A stretch of 64,000 bases of DNA from Xylona heveae TC161. Its lineage: Eukaryota; Ascomycota; Xylonomycetes; Xylonales; Xylonaceae. A program made the translations under genes and the position numbers. Location: assembly GCF_001619985.1 (NCBI RefSeq), contig NW_017264193.1:563726-627725 (forward strand). The letters are read 5' to 3'. How positions within the stretch are numbered: the stretch's first letter is position 1; every line of letters starts with the position of its first letter. Shown here in pieces: positions 46,265-59,100 of this stretch. The notes beneath the pieces are model-generated. The model was not told the DNA's origin and made no database searches. It saw only the letters and a program-made list of their open reading frames with translations.

Positions 46265-47222
46265 CTTGAATGATCAACTTTGGAATGACGGAACGCATTT
46301 CGAGCAGAAGGTTCTTCGGTTTTAAAAGGCAGTGGAAATTTGTCGGCTGTTCTTGAATTCACTCAAAGTGAATTTTCCAGAACCTGACACAACGGCAATT
46401 GAATGACTGAATGGCAGTTATTTTAATCCCTAAGAAACTGCTAGGCAAGGGACAAAGTTATGCTACAGAAAGAGAATAATCTGCAAGAAGAAGAACAAAA
46501 AGGAAGAACACTTTTCCAACAGTATCGGAAGCCCTGGGCGTTGCCAGCTTCCCTATAACTCCAATATTGGATAGAACCACGAATACTCATCTACCAACGG
46601 ACCTTGAAACGGAATCCCCGCTTCTATGAAGAGATAGACCGATGCAGCAATGACATCGAAAGAGAGAAAAGTATAAACAAAGAGAAAGAGAAAGAAAACA
46701 ACAAGACCTCATACAACATACAAGACGCCAGTCCCACGCCACACAGACCCTTCAACGTATGCATGCAATTTATGAATGTGAGTGAAGGAGAAAAGTTAAA
46801 GCAAATTCAGAGTTGGCTCCACGCTTCTCACTCTTCAAAAGCGTAACAGGGTATCTTATGCCGTTTCCGCCTTCTACTTCAACCAAAACGGGAACGCTCC
46901 CAAGAAAAAGAACGAAATCAACAAAAAAGGAAAGAAGACAAGTTCCGCAGTAAAAAATTTAAAACGACCCAAGGGAAGCGTCCAACAAATATCGTCAGCT
47001 TCTCCAGACCTCTCCTCCCAGAGTTGGGTAATATCTTCACGGACATTCCCCAAAGGCAGTCAACGTGAAAATAGTCAAGCACCATGAAATTCCATCTGGC
47101 AGCCACACCCGCAGACATACACCGAAGTCAGTCAATGCGGGGGCACATCTAGAAATAGAGAAGATCTGGTGATTGCCAACGCTGGAAGAAAGTTTGGAAA
47201 AGCAAACTCAACTTCGACGGAC
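46265..47222. other. Intergenic region with purine tract
   Basis: 958 bp upstream of the previous gene. A GA-rich plus-strand tract at about 46655-46700 reads as a CT-rich tract on the minus strand, as is common in fungal promoters and leaders. No gene seen. Confidence 0.45.
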
Positions 47223-50200
47223 TCACTCGTCGAGACCTTCCCAAGGAAGCGATTCGCTACCAGTAGAGCTGGATGCATCACTGTTATCATTGGGTCTTAC
47301 ATCGCTCAAGACGCTGACATCTAGACCGATGGAGTTGAGTGTTTCCTCAAGATTGAGATCATCCAGTTCGGAAGCTTGAGTTTCGACAACATCATACAAG
47401 TTGTAAATTTGGTCAGCTTTCAGCTCAGCCGTCTCCATGAGAATGCGGATTTTCTTCATAATTGATTTCCTTTGTCGCTTTGACATTGAGGCATCGTGTG
47501 CGTTGTAGAAAGCCTGATACTTCTGAAGCTTTACTCGCAGATGGGCCAATTCATCTTCCAGCATTTTGATAACGGTAGCTAGAGAATATGCTGGCGATTG
47601 CGCAGGCCGTACGGTTGGGTCAGGGTAGGACTTAGACGGTTCAGGCATCCGCTTCGATACCGGAATCGGCTTGGGGATCTTTACTGTGGAGGTGTATTTC
47701 ACTTCTCCATCAGTTGTGAGGACGCGCGTACAGATTGTACAGTTCTTGGCATCATGCTGTGCATGGCCATTGCAAGCTTCGTGGCCGGCTTCTGAGAGCG
47801 TCTCGATATCTCTTGGAGCTGTTGCAAGGGTAATGTCCGGAAGAATGAATGCAGAGGTCACATCCTCTACACCCCGCCGCCGCTTTGATCCAGCCGGAAT
47901 CGAGTTATCTGAATAACGCCTAGCCGGTTTGGACAGAGTATTCTACAGTTGCGTCAGAATGGAATGAGTCAGAATGCATGTGATAAACATACCTTTTTAT
48001 TTGCTTGCTCCAGATTCTCGTGAGACAATTGCTTATGAATCTTCTTAATCTGACGGCAGGTTAGCACACTGTGTGTCAAGGTTTGGAATCGACCTCTTAC
48101 AGAATCCTCCACATCGCCAGTCATCGAGACCTCCTGAGAATGAATTTCGCTTTTAGCAGTTTCATTCTCGCCATTCAGTCGAGACAAATTTATCTTCAAA
48201 GTCAATTAGATGAAGTCCAATGGCCGAAATATCAATCTCGACTTACAGAGTCTTGAATTTCATTTTCATTGGGAATAGTGCCTGAATAGCTACTGGCGCG
48301 GCTGTGGGAACTCCTCTGAGTGGAATTGCGGCCGGTACTCTATTAAAGTGTTAGAGGAGTCCTTACGTAGAAAGGGATTGCGGAAATACCTTGAAACTAT
48401 TGGCGGTGACGTCGTCGACTGGGTTGCGTCTAGTGTTACTTTGAACATGGTTTGTCCCGTTACTGGCTTCAGTCTATGAACAGGATTAGAATGCGAAATT
48501 TGAGTAGCTTCATCTGCCAACGTACCGCGTGTGTGGCCCCATCATCCGAGGCATTAGCAGGATAATCTCCAATGTTCACATCAAAACGACCCGTAAGATC
48601 ATTATCCTGAGGGCGAGTTACTGAGTTCTCGTCAGACTTGCCAGTCTTCGCAAGGAGACGCTCAGTTTCCAGTTTCATTCTGAGATTTGCGATAAAATCG
48701 GGCTGTGTCTCATAGTTAGCTTCGCAGAAGATGCCAATACCAGGAGTCATGTTTCACCTCAATAAAGCTGAGCACCGTGGTGTCGCCTTTCGACTGTGCA
48801 ACGTTTCGCTCCTCTTTATTCGACGCATGCACCTCTTGAGCAACCGCTCGAGCTCGTTGTTCATGCTTAAGGGCTGCTTCTTTTGCTTGAACTTCATGCC
48901 TAAGCCTTTCGATTTCGCCGACCAACTCCGCCTTAACGCGACTCCAAGTTACTTTCTCACTCTCGTAGTTTTCCAGAGCTTGTCTTATGGCGGCATTTTC
49001 TTTGGTCACGTGATCGAGATCCGACGTATTCTCAAGTTTGTTTCTGAGCTCACGATTTTCGTTGGTTAGTTCTTCAATTTCCGTTGACGTTTTGGTCTCC
49101 CAGTTTTTGACCTGCTTCTCAAGCTCGTCAATTTTCGCGCTCTCCCAGTTTTCTTTTTCACTGGTCAACGCGTCAACTTCATTTTGAAGATCAACGGAAT
49201 TATAATACGCAACGCCCAACTGCTGGACCGCAGAGTCGCGCTCATTGGTAAGGTTCTTGACTGAGATTTCTGCAACTGCGGCTTTTCGATCTGCAGCATC
49301 GAGTTTTGCTTCAAGAGTTTTGACGCTCTTGTGAAGTTCTATGACAGAAGCCGAGTCAGCCAGTAAATATGCGGATGCAGTAGCCACGCACGTTACTCAC
49401 CAATTTTTTCTGAGACGAGCGTCTCCAATCGCTCGTCATAGTCTCGAGTAGCACGCTCCTGTCTGTCAAGTTCCAGTTCTTGAATTTCGGTCTTGAGCAG
49501 ACTATTCTTGCGCTTGAGCTCGACGTTCTTCTGCTCCCCCTGAGCCTTTTCATGTTCTAATTCGACCACACGCTCCTGAAGAAGACGCAGTGAAAGAACA
49601 ATAGCCCGTTCATCCATATTTCCGTCGTCTTCAAGCTCCTCGACGTGTAGGCTGTGATCTCCAGGGCCAGGGGGTCGCGAAAATCTTGAAGCAGCGCGGC
49701 TGCCCCGAGCAAATACGGGCGTGCCATTCTTGAACGTGCCCGAAACGAGTTCAGACATTTCAGGGGCCGGCGGCACAACAAAAGAGCGTCCATCTTTGAG
49801 TGTGAAATTCCTCGTCGTGGTATTACTGAGACTAGCACTTGTCATTGTGCCAGTAGTTCCAAGTCCGCGAAGATAGCGAGGAGTGGCTGGCTCCGGGTTT
49901 GAAGGACGAGGCGGTAAAGAGAATTGAGTGCCGTTTGTCAAATACGTATCATCGAGCGTACCTAGCGGCACTTGCTTGTTGCGCACCTTATCGAGGTCAT
50001 TTACGGTGCTTTCTCTGCTGCGTGAGGCGCCGATACCAAATCTGCTGTTGCGTCCATTTATAGTGACTGTGGGTGGTCGATCAAAGTCCACATCATTAGT
50101 GGGACTAGGTTGTCGACCGTTCCCATCGCTGCTTGGCCGGCTGTTGTTTGATCCAAAATCAGTTAGCTTATGAAGTGGCGGGCTGGACTTGTCACTGCCA

Positions 50201-50805
50201 GAACTCGATGGCTTGTTCAGGTTATTCTTCGCCATTTGCGGCTTAGTCGAGCTTTGAAAGGGACGCGTTCTTCGGTTTATATAACTGTTACCATTCGGAG
50301 GGGATGGCGGGCTATCAGCCTTGTAGTCTGGCGTGACTGCCTCGGAACTAGTATCGACCCAATTCTGATCAGACACAGAAGCGATACGCGGAGTCATTCT
50401 TCTAATTTGTTGTTGCCCGTTGCTATTTCCACGAGGAAGTTCTAGAGAAGGAAGGTCGGCAGAGGGTGGTTGGCTAGCTGCTGTTTTAACCGATCTAACT
50501 GAGGGCGACTTGTGCTCGAAGACGCCAGAAAAGTCAGGGAATGCGTTTGCCATGGCAGATGTATCCACAAATACCGAAGAGTCTGGACTATATCTCGCGC
50601 CGGGACGGTACTTCTCCGCGCTTGCTCGCAGCTGACGAATGTTGGGTAATTTGAAAAGTGAGCTCTCTTCTATCTCGGGATTCGAGCTGAAACCACTGCT
50701 CAGCGAAGCACGGGAAAAGTCGCGGGACATCTCCTGAATTTGTCGAATTTGATGCTGAAAGTCATCCGGCTGAGATGCCAGAGAAGGTGAGGATGGGACG
50801 GACAT
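47223..50805 (-). CDS. ppc89: PPC89-like spindle pole body coiled-coil protein
   Basis: 1,069 residues from eight exons: 50805-49401, 49338-48758, 48702-48526, 48473-48390, 48339-48247, 48193-48101, 48049-47993 and 47942-47223; seven short introns (50-62 bp), all in phase. The N-terminal 400 residues are disordered (MSVPSSPSLASQPDD...SLFKLPNIRQLRASAEKYRP). A long coiled coil starts near 425 (ERAIVLSLRLLQERVVELEH) and runs past 660. The C-terminal part has a Cys/His cluster (HEACNGHAQHDAKNCTICTR) and a second helical domain (IKMLEDELAHLRVKLQKYQA, RKSIMKKIRILMETAELKAD, QIYNLYDVVE) like the Cep57-type microtubule-binding segment. S. pombe Ppc89 is a spindle pole body core protein with this layout. 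The start is the ATG nearest the conserved N-terminus; the frame is open further upstream. Confidence 0.85.
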
Positions 50806-51599
50806 GCGATCGGTCGCGTCCACACACACAGAGGTGCGTGAGAGTTGATCGGACAGTTCGGTATGGAATCGAGAAAAGGTATATTTGACAATTACGCGTT
50901 TTCCAATATATGAGATGCAAACAAAGAGCGTACGATGTTTCTTCCTCCTAGCTACTTGCCGGTGTTGTTGGTTGTCGCGGGAGAAAAAAAGAGATGTGGG
51001 CGCGCGGTAAGATGGTGTTTGTTTATGTCTTCGCGATGATGATGGGGGAAGAGGCGGTCGGCCAGTCGGAAGCACCAGCCACACCGAATCCCTACCCGTA
51101 AGCGGTTCATTCGCTAAATCTTCATCCTGTGGTAAAGATGGCACTTCAGCCACAGAATAAAGAGCTATGATTGGCCAAAGGATGTCAAACAGTCTAAACT
51201 CAATAAGGGAATGCACAAACAATCACCATGTCCACGTATCCAGGTCAGATCTGAGTTGAGAGAGAAGATGAGGACAGGCAAGCTTTTGGGTCCTTGAATA
51301 GATAGCGAAACACGTTTATGTAGAGAAAACCCCCGATTTTATTTATGGGAGGACTTCCTACATCTGAACATAACATCTGAAAACATGAATTTATACACGG
51401 CCCTTCTCAGAACAATCTCAGAACAAAATGCAAAATAAGTCACGCATATAGTCTAGCCGGTGTCTCCAACCAATATTTCTTTTAATAAGCTGTCTGGGAA
51501 TCTGATGGTGCCAGCTTCTGAACCTCTAATTACATGAAAAAGACCTAAACGAAACCGCTTTTTACTCCGTCTTTGTTGCGGATTGCTCTACACGTAAAA
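50806..51599. other. Upstream region of ppc89-like gene, no gene seen
   Basis: 794 bp. The frame of the downstream gene stays open to 51222 but without conserved sequence. No other feature. Confidence 0.4.
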
Positions 51600-53384
51600 T
51601 CATCGCTTTGGAGCGTCATCACCAACAGTATATCCTCTTGCAATGCCGCTCCTTCCCTCCTCGACAGGGGCGCCTTGAATATCGTTGCTTCCTTCCTCGT
51701 CATAAGCGATTTCAAAATCGCTTCCGAGACCCTTCCACGTCCTGTTTGAGCGAAGGAACTCGGCTCCGGGCGACACTTGCCCGCCTACAGTGGCCAAGTC
51801 TCCAGCAAACCGCTTGACCAGGGATGCGCCGGGTCCGCGAGCATCATTGACGCTCTTGGGGGCAGAAGTACCACCGCTGCCATTCCCAATAGCGCCATCC
51901 GAAGGGGAAGCGTACTGCATATACTGCATAGGCCGGGTGTGAGAAACATAGCGTCCAGTGCGAAGGTCAAACTCCGGAGGTGCAGACTCAGGCTCTGAAT
52001 CTGGATCCTCGCCATGGGCGGCAGTTTCTTCAGTTCCCGTCTGAAGCCCCTTCTCTTTGGAAACGCCATTCGCCTGCTGAGTGGCGCGTTGCGACTGGGC
52101 CTCGTCAAGTACGCCTTGGAAGTCTCCTCGCCATTCGCCTGTCCAAATTCTTTCCTCATCATCTTTTAGCGCTAACTCCAATTCGTAAGGAGTAATGATA
52201 GGCTTCCAAAAATCTTTGCTTTCAATTAATGAGCTCTCCCAACAGCCGATAATCACCCAACCGCCAATCTCGCTGAAATTTGCGACCTTGGCGGCATTAA
52301 CTTTGCCAACGACAAAAGTGTAGCTCTTCTTGCCAGCCGCGGCGATCCGCTCCTTGACGTGATCCACAATGTGAATGTAATTTTTCACACTGAGGGTATT
52401 TATCAGAATGCCAAATATCGGTACCGTGCTCAGCTTCGTTATAATTGCATAGCGGCGGCGAAGAGCAAGTGATGTCGAGGCTTGTAAAGCCTGAGGAGAC
52501 GAAGTCGGCGTATTGGTAGGGTATATAAAGACATCTGAAACTCGTGAAGAAAGAGTCATTAGCAACGACTGCGGCGGATCAGATATGTGGAACAGTTTGT
52601 ATTCCTGGAGGAGCGTGTGGTCATCCACAACTTCTTTCGGTATGGTTCGATTTGGAAGAGGCGACGAGGGGTCATGAATTATAGAAGTCGCATATAGAGA
52701 GGTATAGCCGTCCTTATTCAATAATTCGTATATAGATGTAATATGGTGAGCGTAGGTTACATCTGCCATGAGAATGACCTTTTGGGCCTTCTCAGGGAAA
52801 GTTCCCTTAAATGCTTGTAGGACGTGCTCGATCGACAGTTCGCGGCGAGTGAAGACATAGATGACAGGCAGTCTTGCAGTCGGAGAGAGGCACGATCTGC
52901 CATAATGGACAACGACGTCGGCATTGACGTGCTCGGCGGCAACTTCGTCAACGCAGCAGGCGCCATAAGAGGTATCAGCCAGTATGAATAGTTTTTCCTC
53001 GTCCGATTCTTGCGATGCCTCGGCAGAAGCACGAGTAGCTGAGATATCCACCTCCTGCACCTCCTCTGCTAACTGATCGACCTTGTCGGAAGCATCACTA
53101 GGCTCAGATGGCTCGGTCTCTCGAGCGACCTTTAAGCCGGAGCTTAGCGCTTCAAACACTTTTGGTGCATCTTGCAGCATATCGTCCGGAAATTGGAGCG
53201 CAATTCTCCGCCATTTTCCCTGCCTTATCTCCTGGACAGTTCGTTTGATCTCGTAGCGGGTGTAAACTTCCTCGGGCGAAAGCGCGGCTTCCGAAGGGTT
53301 GAAAGTAGTCGGCGTAGGGTCTTCGAAGATATGTGTTTCCGGTGTTGAAAGCACCGGCGGTGCTTCCAATGAAGAGAATGCCAT
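51600..53384 (-). CDS. DPH2: Dph2, diphthamide synthesis iron-sulfur protein
   Basis: 594 residues, no intron. With Dph1 it transfers the 3-amino-3-carboxypropyl group from S-adenosylmethionine to His of translation elongation factor 2, the first step of diphthamide synthesis. Visible: SPEEVYTRYEIKRTVQEIRQ, WRRIALQFPDDML, LADTSYGACCVDEVAAEHV with Cys143/Cys144, VVHYGRSCLSPT with Cys165, YATSIIHDPSSPLP, and VVGKVNAAKVANFSEIGGWV followed by IIGCWESS, a further conserved Cys. The C-terminus has FDLRTGRYVSHTRPMQY and RTWKGLGSDF. An acidic insert of about 40 residues precedes the first Cys pair. The frame is open upstream to an ATG at 53591, but MAFSSLEAPPVLSTP at 53384 fits the family. Confidence 0.95.
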   Translation of the reverse strand: MAFSSLEAPPVLSTPETHIFEDPTPTTFNPSEAALSPEEVYTRYEIKRTVQEIRQGKWRRIALQFPDDMLQDAPKVFEALSSGLKVARETEPSEPSDASDKVDQLAEEVQEVDISATRASAEASQESDEEKLFILADTSYGACCVDEVAAEHVNADVVVHYGRSCLSPTARLPVIYVFTRRELSIEHVLQAFKGTFPEKAQKVILMADVTYAHHITSIYELLNKDGYTSLYATSIIHDPSSPLPNRTIPKEVVDDHTLLQEYKLFHISDPPQSLLMTLSSRVSDVFIYPTNTPTSSPQALQASTSLALRRRYAIITKLSTVPIFGILINTLSVKNYIHIVDHVKERIAAAGKKSYTFVVGKVNAAKVANFSEIGGWVIIGCWESSLIESKDFWKPIITPYELELALKDDEERIWTGEWRGDFQGVLDEAQSQRATQQANGVSKEKGLQTGTEETAAHGEDPDSEPESAPPEFDLRTGRYVSHTRPMQYMQYASPSDGAIGNGSGGTSAPKSVNDARGPGASLVKRFAGDLATVGGQVSPGAEFLRSNRTWKGLGSDFEIAYDEEGSNDIQGAPVEEGRSGIARGYTVGDDAPKR

Positions 53385-53957
53385 ATTTAAAGCAAGTGTA
53401 TATCCTTCTCTTAATTGAACCGTGCCTGAAGGAGTACCGATGAGACACACGAAAATTGTTCGATGTATGAGTCTTCGACAGGGACTGCCCGTTATTTTTG
53501 CGATTAGCGTGTGGAGGGGCATATTAATTGGTCCGTGCACAACGGAAACTCTCCGCTCAAACGCTGCGCTCCGAAGATAAACACAATTCATAGCCCAGGA
53601 AATAAAACTTCCTTTGACTTTAATTTTTGTTCCAAAAAATTTAAACTTAAATTTATTGATTGATTGATTGATTTATTTGCCTTTTTCTACGTAGAATTTC
53701 ATTGTTGTTGACGTAGAATTATATATTCCTTTTAAAAATCTAGGTTTCTAAATGCGAATAATTGGGGACCTTGAACCAACCCTTGCAAGCAGAAAATTGA
53801 CAAAAATAAAGGATCATGAGTCTTTTTTTAACTTCAAAGCTGAACAAGACACCAGCCACACATATCGATTCTATTCCTTTAGGACCAAACTAAAAACTTT
53901 TATTTTTCCAACTAAAGCATCTTGCTGCAGATGTTATCCAGAAAGTTGCCATTATAA
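53385..53957. other. AT-rich intergenic region
   Basis: 573 bp. Includes a (TTGA)n run at about 53655-53673 within strongly AT-rich sequence. Open frames are short and A/K/N-rich. No gene seen. Confidence 0.45.
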
Positions 53958-55336
53958 TTAATCCATACCCTTGAACGCCATCACATGCTGAACCTGCTGC
54001 TTTCCCTTGGTTCTCTTTCTCCGCTTGCGACGCTTCTGAGAAGATCCTTCATCGTCACTGCTATCACTGGCATCGTCTGCGTCACTATCATCATCACTGC
54101 CGAATCCCTTGCCTGTCGGCCCCTCCTCGAGCTCTCCAGGTCCCTCCACCTTTTCATGCCAGACCTTGAGAATGGAGCCACCGCCACTAATCATTCTTCC
54201 CCCAACGTCGAAATCAAGTCCCATAACGCCCTCAACCTCGTCATGTCGGACTTCGCCAATGACCTTATTAGGACCAAGCTTTACAAACTTGACCCGTCCG
54301 TCACCCATTCCCACTGCCACAATCTTGCCAAAGGGACCAATCTCATCAGGCACGAGGGTCAAAGTATCCAAGCTTTCGCCCTGATTGCCAGCGCGCTCGA
54401 CAATGATTCTCTCGTCCTGATCGTCCCAAACGCCGCGTTCCCAAAGGGTCAGAACGCCGGCAGCACCACCGACAAGTACCTTTTCACCCTTGCTGCGTCC
54501 AGGCTTAGCCGGTAATCCTCCTACAAAGACAGAGCTAAGTAATTCCTCTTCTTGGTCCTCACTTCGCACCAGAACTCCGCGTCGAAGATCCGTAACCGCG
54601 ATCGTAGTACCTCCCGTGGTCACCCATTGCTTGCTGAAACCACTCGTACTTGCATCGGAAGCCGGAAGAGGTGTCAATGAGGAGACATAGTCGTCGTGGG
54701 GATGATGCGTTTGCTGGGGCTTCAATTTGGTGAAGTTGTTCTCGCGAAGGTCGTAGAGATGGAGTGCCGAAGAGTCGGTAGCCAACAAAAGAGTTTGAGG
54801 TGAGAGCGCGTGAAGTAAAGAGGGCGCGTCCGCGTCCGGGCCAGAGCTTTACAGAATGTTAGCCAGATACTGAATCCTTCCTCTCCAAAAAAATTCAACG
54901 GGATGCTCACCCAGAAGGAATTGCGATTTTGGATGTGACCTGGCCAGTTTCGGTAGATGCAGCCTTTACAAGACCGTCTGTGCCCGCAGAATAGAGAGCT
55001 ATATATCAGAAACAAAGGATGTTAGCTTTCTGAAAAGAAAGAATTACAGGCATGAGCGCTACTTGGGACAGAAAGCTCACCTTCGCCGTCAATGCCAAAT
55101 CCAACGCTCCGACAACTACCCTTATGCCTCCTTGTCCTCCATAATGTGTCTATCTTTCCAAAACCATTGGGCGAATGTGATGCTTCCTCATCGCTGTCAT
55201 CGCTGGCTGGAGCAGGTAGGCGGAAGGTCTCTACATGGCCGCCATAGAGTCCGACAGCGACAAGCGGCTCACTGGGATGAACCGCTTGCGTGAAGAAGTC
55301 GGAGGAAAGGGGGAGGGTACAGACGGTATCGAACAT
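53958..55336 (-). CDS. JIP5: Jip5, WD-repeat ribosome biogenesis protein
   Basis: 410 residues from exons 55336-55081, 54998-54911 and 54846-53958; introns 82 and 64 bp, phases agree. The start [20 protein letters not shown] matches fungal Jip5. WD-type blades include [37 protein letters not shown] (across intron 1) with [67 protein letters not shown] and [17 protein letters not shown]. The tail is acidic then basic ([17 protein letters not shown]), as usual for nucleolar proteins, ending [10 protein letters not shown]. It takes part in 60S subunit biogenesis. The in-frame TTG at 55357 is not the start. Confidence 0.95.
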
Positions 55337-56118
55337 CACCGTGACATTCGAGGACAATTGCTGGACGCAGACAAACCAGCTTAAAGTTATCTGGGGATAT
55401 TTTTATCGGACCTGGTGCTTCGGGGATTCGGCTTTTTCCGATCCGCCAATTCGTTCAAAAAACGTTCGGTTCGGGGGGGGGACGACTTAGGACTAGCATT
55501 GTAAACAACAAAATCCTAGAAACATAAATACAAACGTCACATTAGGCCTTCATTCAACCTTTCGTAGACTTCAAATTTGAAACCCTGGGCGAGCAGAGTA
55601 AAGTCATTAAATTACAAGATTAATAAATTTCATTCTAATTTGTCCACCTCGAATCTGAGAGCGGTTTTTCTCGATAGTCTCCTCTGAGCGGATATATGAA
55701 CAATCATCCCGGTTGAGGAACGCCAATTGTGGTATGTATATTCAAGCAGAACCTGTGTCTAGTACATGCGACCATAGACTGAGGAGAACTGGGCATCCCG
55801 TCCGCTCTGCCATACATAAGCCTCAGATCGGCGGACTAGTAGTTGGGTCGGTGACGACCAGCGAATCCCCGCTGTTGCATGTTTTTTTTTTCGGCCTTTG
55901 GAAGAGCCGATATTTTTTGTTCAATTGCTTGACGTTTGCAAGGCTGGCAACTCACAATATTTCTAAATAGAGAAAAAATTCGGAATTTCTCAATACAGAT
56001 CACATCGAAAATAATGAACCAATAAATAATCCATCAATGCAATAAAATAGTAAAAATACATCCACGGAATAGTCGTATTCACCACAAAAAGAAACAGAAC
56101 TGTAAGGGATCATCCATC
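55337..56118. other. Intergenic region, no gene seen
   Basis: 782 bp upstream of JIP5. A G8 run lies near 55473-55480; the rest is AT-rich. No supported feature. Confidence 0.4.
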
Positions 56119-59100
56119 TTACTTTCGCGCCTTAGATCGACCACCATCTCCTTTTCCTTCAGGATTTTGTCCAGCCACCTCCAAATCACCCTCCTCTAGC
56201 TGAGCTTGAATCTCCTCATCGGCTTCCTCCTCTCGCGGCGGGACATAATTTGCCTCTGGGCCACTTGGATCGCCAGGCTTTTGCTTTTTCTTCTTTCTCC
56301 GCTTACCTTCTTCAACATCCAATCGAATAAAGTCTTCCACCTTGACTTGGCATCCATCAGCGTGTTTTTTCTTTCTCTGTGCTTGCTGTTAGCATACTTT
56401 TGCAAAATATTTTGGAAGACCAGATTTCATGTACCTGTCCACTTAGGCTGTTAATATTCGTAAAGCACGACGGACAATGTAAATACATCTTTTTCGATTT
56501 CTTCGGTGCTGGCTCTGGAGTGGGACTATGGGAGATTTCCCCTTCTGAATTGTAATAAGCAGGCGTCTCGGTTATGCGCTTCCTGGGAGACGAAGAACCA
56601 GTTTTCACGGCCGTCTTCTTTGCTGCCGGCTTCATTTCTGGAGCCGGTGTCTTGCCTCGCACGCCTTTAGCCTCCTTGATTGGACGCTTTGGGGGAGCAG
56701 GAGCAGGAGCTTGGGCTTGGGGCGCAGCAGGGACCTGAGCTGGCCGTTGCTCGGCCGCTTGAGGTGGAGCAGGGGCTCGAGCAGGGACAGGGGCAGCAGC
56801 AGGAATAGGCGCAGGAACAGGCGCAGGAACAGGAGCAGGAGCCCGGGCAGGGATAGGAGCTCCAGTGGGCAGCTGACTGCTAGGTTGAGCCGTCGGATGA
56901 TCAGCTTGTTGAGCAGTCGTCTGAGTAGTGGTTTGAGAGGCAGCTTGAGAAGGAACCGGTAAAACAGATTCTGCTGGAGGTTGAGCAGAAGCTGACACTG
57001 CAGTCTTTACAGGCAATTGAACGAAAGGCTTATGATGAGACTTATAATGCTCTTGTATCTCCTACATCCTTGTTAATATCGCTTCATCTTGCTTGGGATG
57101 GACAGCGTTTCTCTTACTTGCTGCGTCATGCCTCCAATATAGACTCTGCATCTTTCGACGTAATCGCAACATTGAGGCTGCGGAGGTCCCTGGGGCCCAT
57201 GAGATTGCTGAGCAGGCTGATCATTTGCACCTGGTGCTGATCTTGATGGTGCATTGGCAGATTGTTGAGCGGGGACTCCATTCCTGATCTGTATGAGAGG
57301 TTAGAGAAGTCGACCAGCGTTAAGTGCTGGTGAAACTTACCCGTATAGAGTTCAGAGAATGCACAACGATCAAGTGCTCACGACGTCGCTGTTGGAGGAC
57401 AAGTCAGCAATCGACAAGATCCGCAGAGAATATTGAAAGGAAACTTCTTACCTCCATGCTCCATTCTGTCCAGTTGATTTCACATAGAGGACAGAACTGA
57501 ACCCTTTCATCCTTGTGTTCCTGATAATGCTCTCTCATCTGCTCTTGGAGTCAGCGAAACGTTGTTTATTTTCAAGCAAGGAGAACTCACCGCAGGCGCT
57601 CCGTGTGGCGTAGTCTTATCGCAAACTCGGCAGGATTCTTCACGTTGCAAAAGTTCGTTTTCAGCCCTCACAAGTCGGCGCTCCAATTGCACAATCTCAG
57701 AAGCGGTGGGAAGTCTGGCATAAAGCGTAGGAAGCCTTGGACCTCCAGTAATTGTCCGTTCCATGCTAGACGCATACTTGGGGATGCTCATCCTGCTTTG
57801 AATACCAACCTTTGAGCGCTGTGATGCTTGCCTCAAACCAGCAGCTAAAGAAGGCATTCGCTGCGTCTGTCCCGCATAAGCAGGGCCGGGAGCTGCACTT
57901 GGGGGCACCGGTACTCGTGGCACCCCTCGCGCTTGAGCATCCTCTTTCTGGTTCTTTCCAGGCTCCAGAACCCTAGGAACATTTTTAGGGGCTTCCATGG
58001 GAGCTTTAGGCTTCGGGATTTCCTAAGAAATGTGAGATTATGCCAACATTATATCGCATTGAGACATACCACTTTTGCAGGTGGCTTTCCGCTTACAACA
58101 ATCTCAGGCCCAGATGTAATTTTCGATTGGGTTTTATCCTTTAGAAGATGAGAAAATTACTCAAGAAGGGCCGGGATGGAGACTTACCACATTTCCTGGT
58201 TCCATCGGGGTTATTGAGATCTCAGGTGCGGGCTGTTCGTCAGATTTTGGTATGGCAGAGATGAATGATTTCAACATTCGCTGTATAGACGAGAACTCGT
58301 TCATTGTATTCAACTGTACCGCTCGATTTGAACTTTTCATTTCAAACAAGTACCTTCTAGTACTTCTGGGAAATAGAAACCGAACAAGATTGCCTATAAA
58401 ATCCGCAATTGCTCTCTGACCGATTGGACCGTTCTGGTAGTCAGGCTTAATCCATACATAGCCAATATCGTTGTTGACTAGTTTCACCCAAGGGCCAGTG
58501 AGTTCAGGAAAGAAATATTCCATATTCTCTTCATCCTCGACTTCCTTGCGCCGCAATCGATATTCGGCAACAGGAGATTTGAAGGTTGGTTTAACATCTT
58601 TGTCGAAAGTTGCCAAACCGGTCGCTTTACTTATCCAATATTTATCCTCGTAACCACTCGTTGGGTCGTAAATGTATATCCAGAACTCTTCAACTGTTGG
58701 TATCTTAGGAATCCCCAGCAATTTCCCAGCAGTACACACGAAAGTCTCGAATGCGTCGTCTTTGAGATAAAGTCCTCCTTTCATACTATGGAGTAACACC
58801 CTATGTTTAGTTTGGCTTTGGGTCTTCTCTGCCAGGTTCCGAGGGTTCCTTAGAATGGCGTCTTTTGGCAAAGACCGGATGAGCCGGTCGTAGTAAGCTT
58901 GCCCTGAACTGGACGAGCTTCGACCGGAAGAAGGAGCTCTCGATTCGACGAAATCGGGTGCTGTGTGCCTTTTGCGTTCTTTAAAAGAGTAAGTTTCTTG
59001 TCATGTCTGGCACCGCATACAGTATGCTACCTACTTCGATGAACAGACCCTCCATTTGATAATGACTGATCCAGCCCTGAAAGCTCCGATGAGTCCACTA

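Noticed and set aside
50806-51222. N-terminal extension of the ppc89-like protein
   Set aside because: Open frame without conserved sequence; the ATG at 50805 (MSVPSSPSLASQ) gives a typical start.
53385-53591. N-terminal extension of DPH2 from the ATG at 53591
   Set aside because: The frame is open, but the extra 69 residues have no family features and Dph2 proteins start near MAFSSLEAPP.
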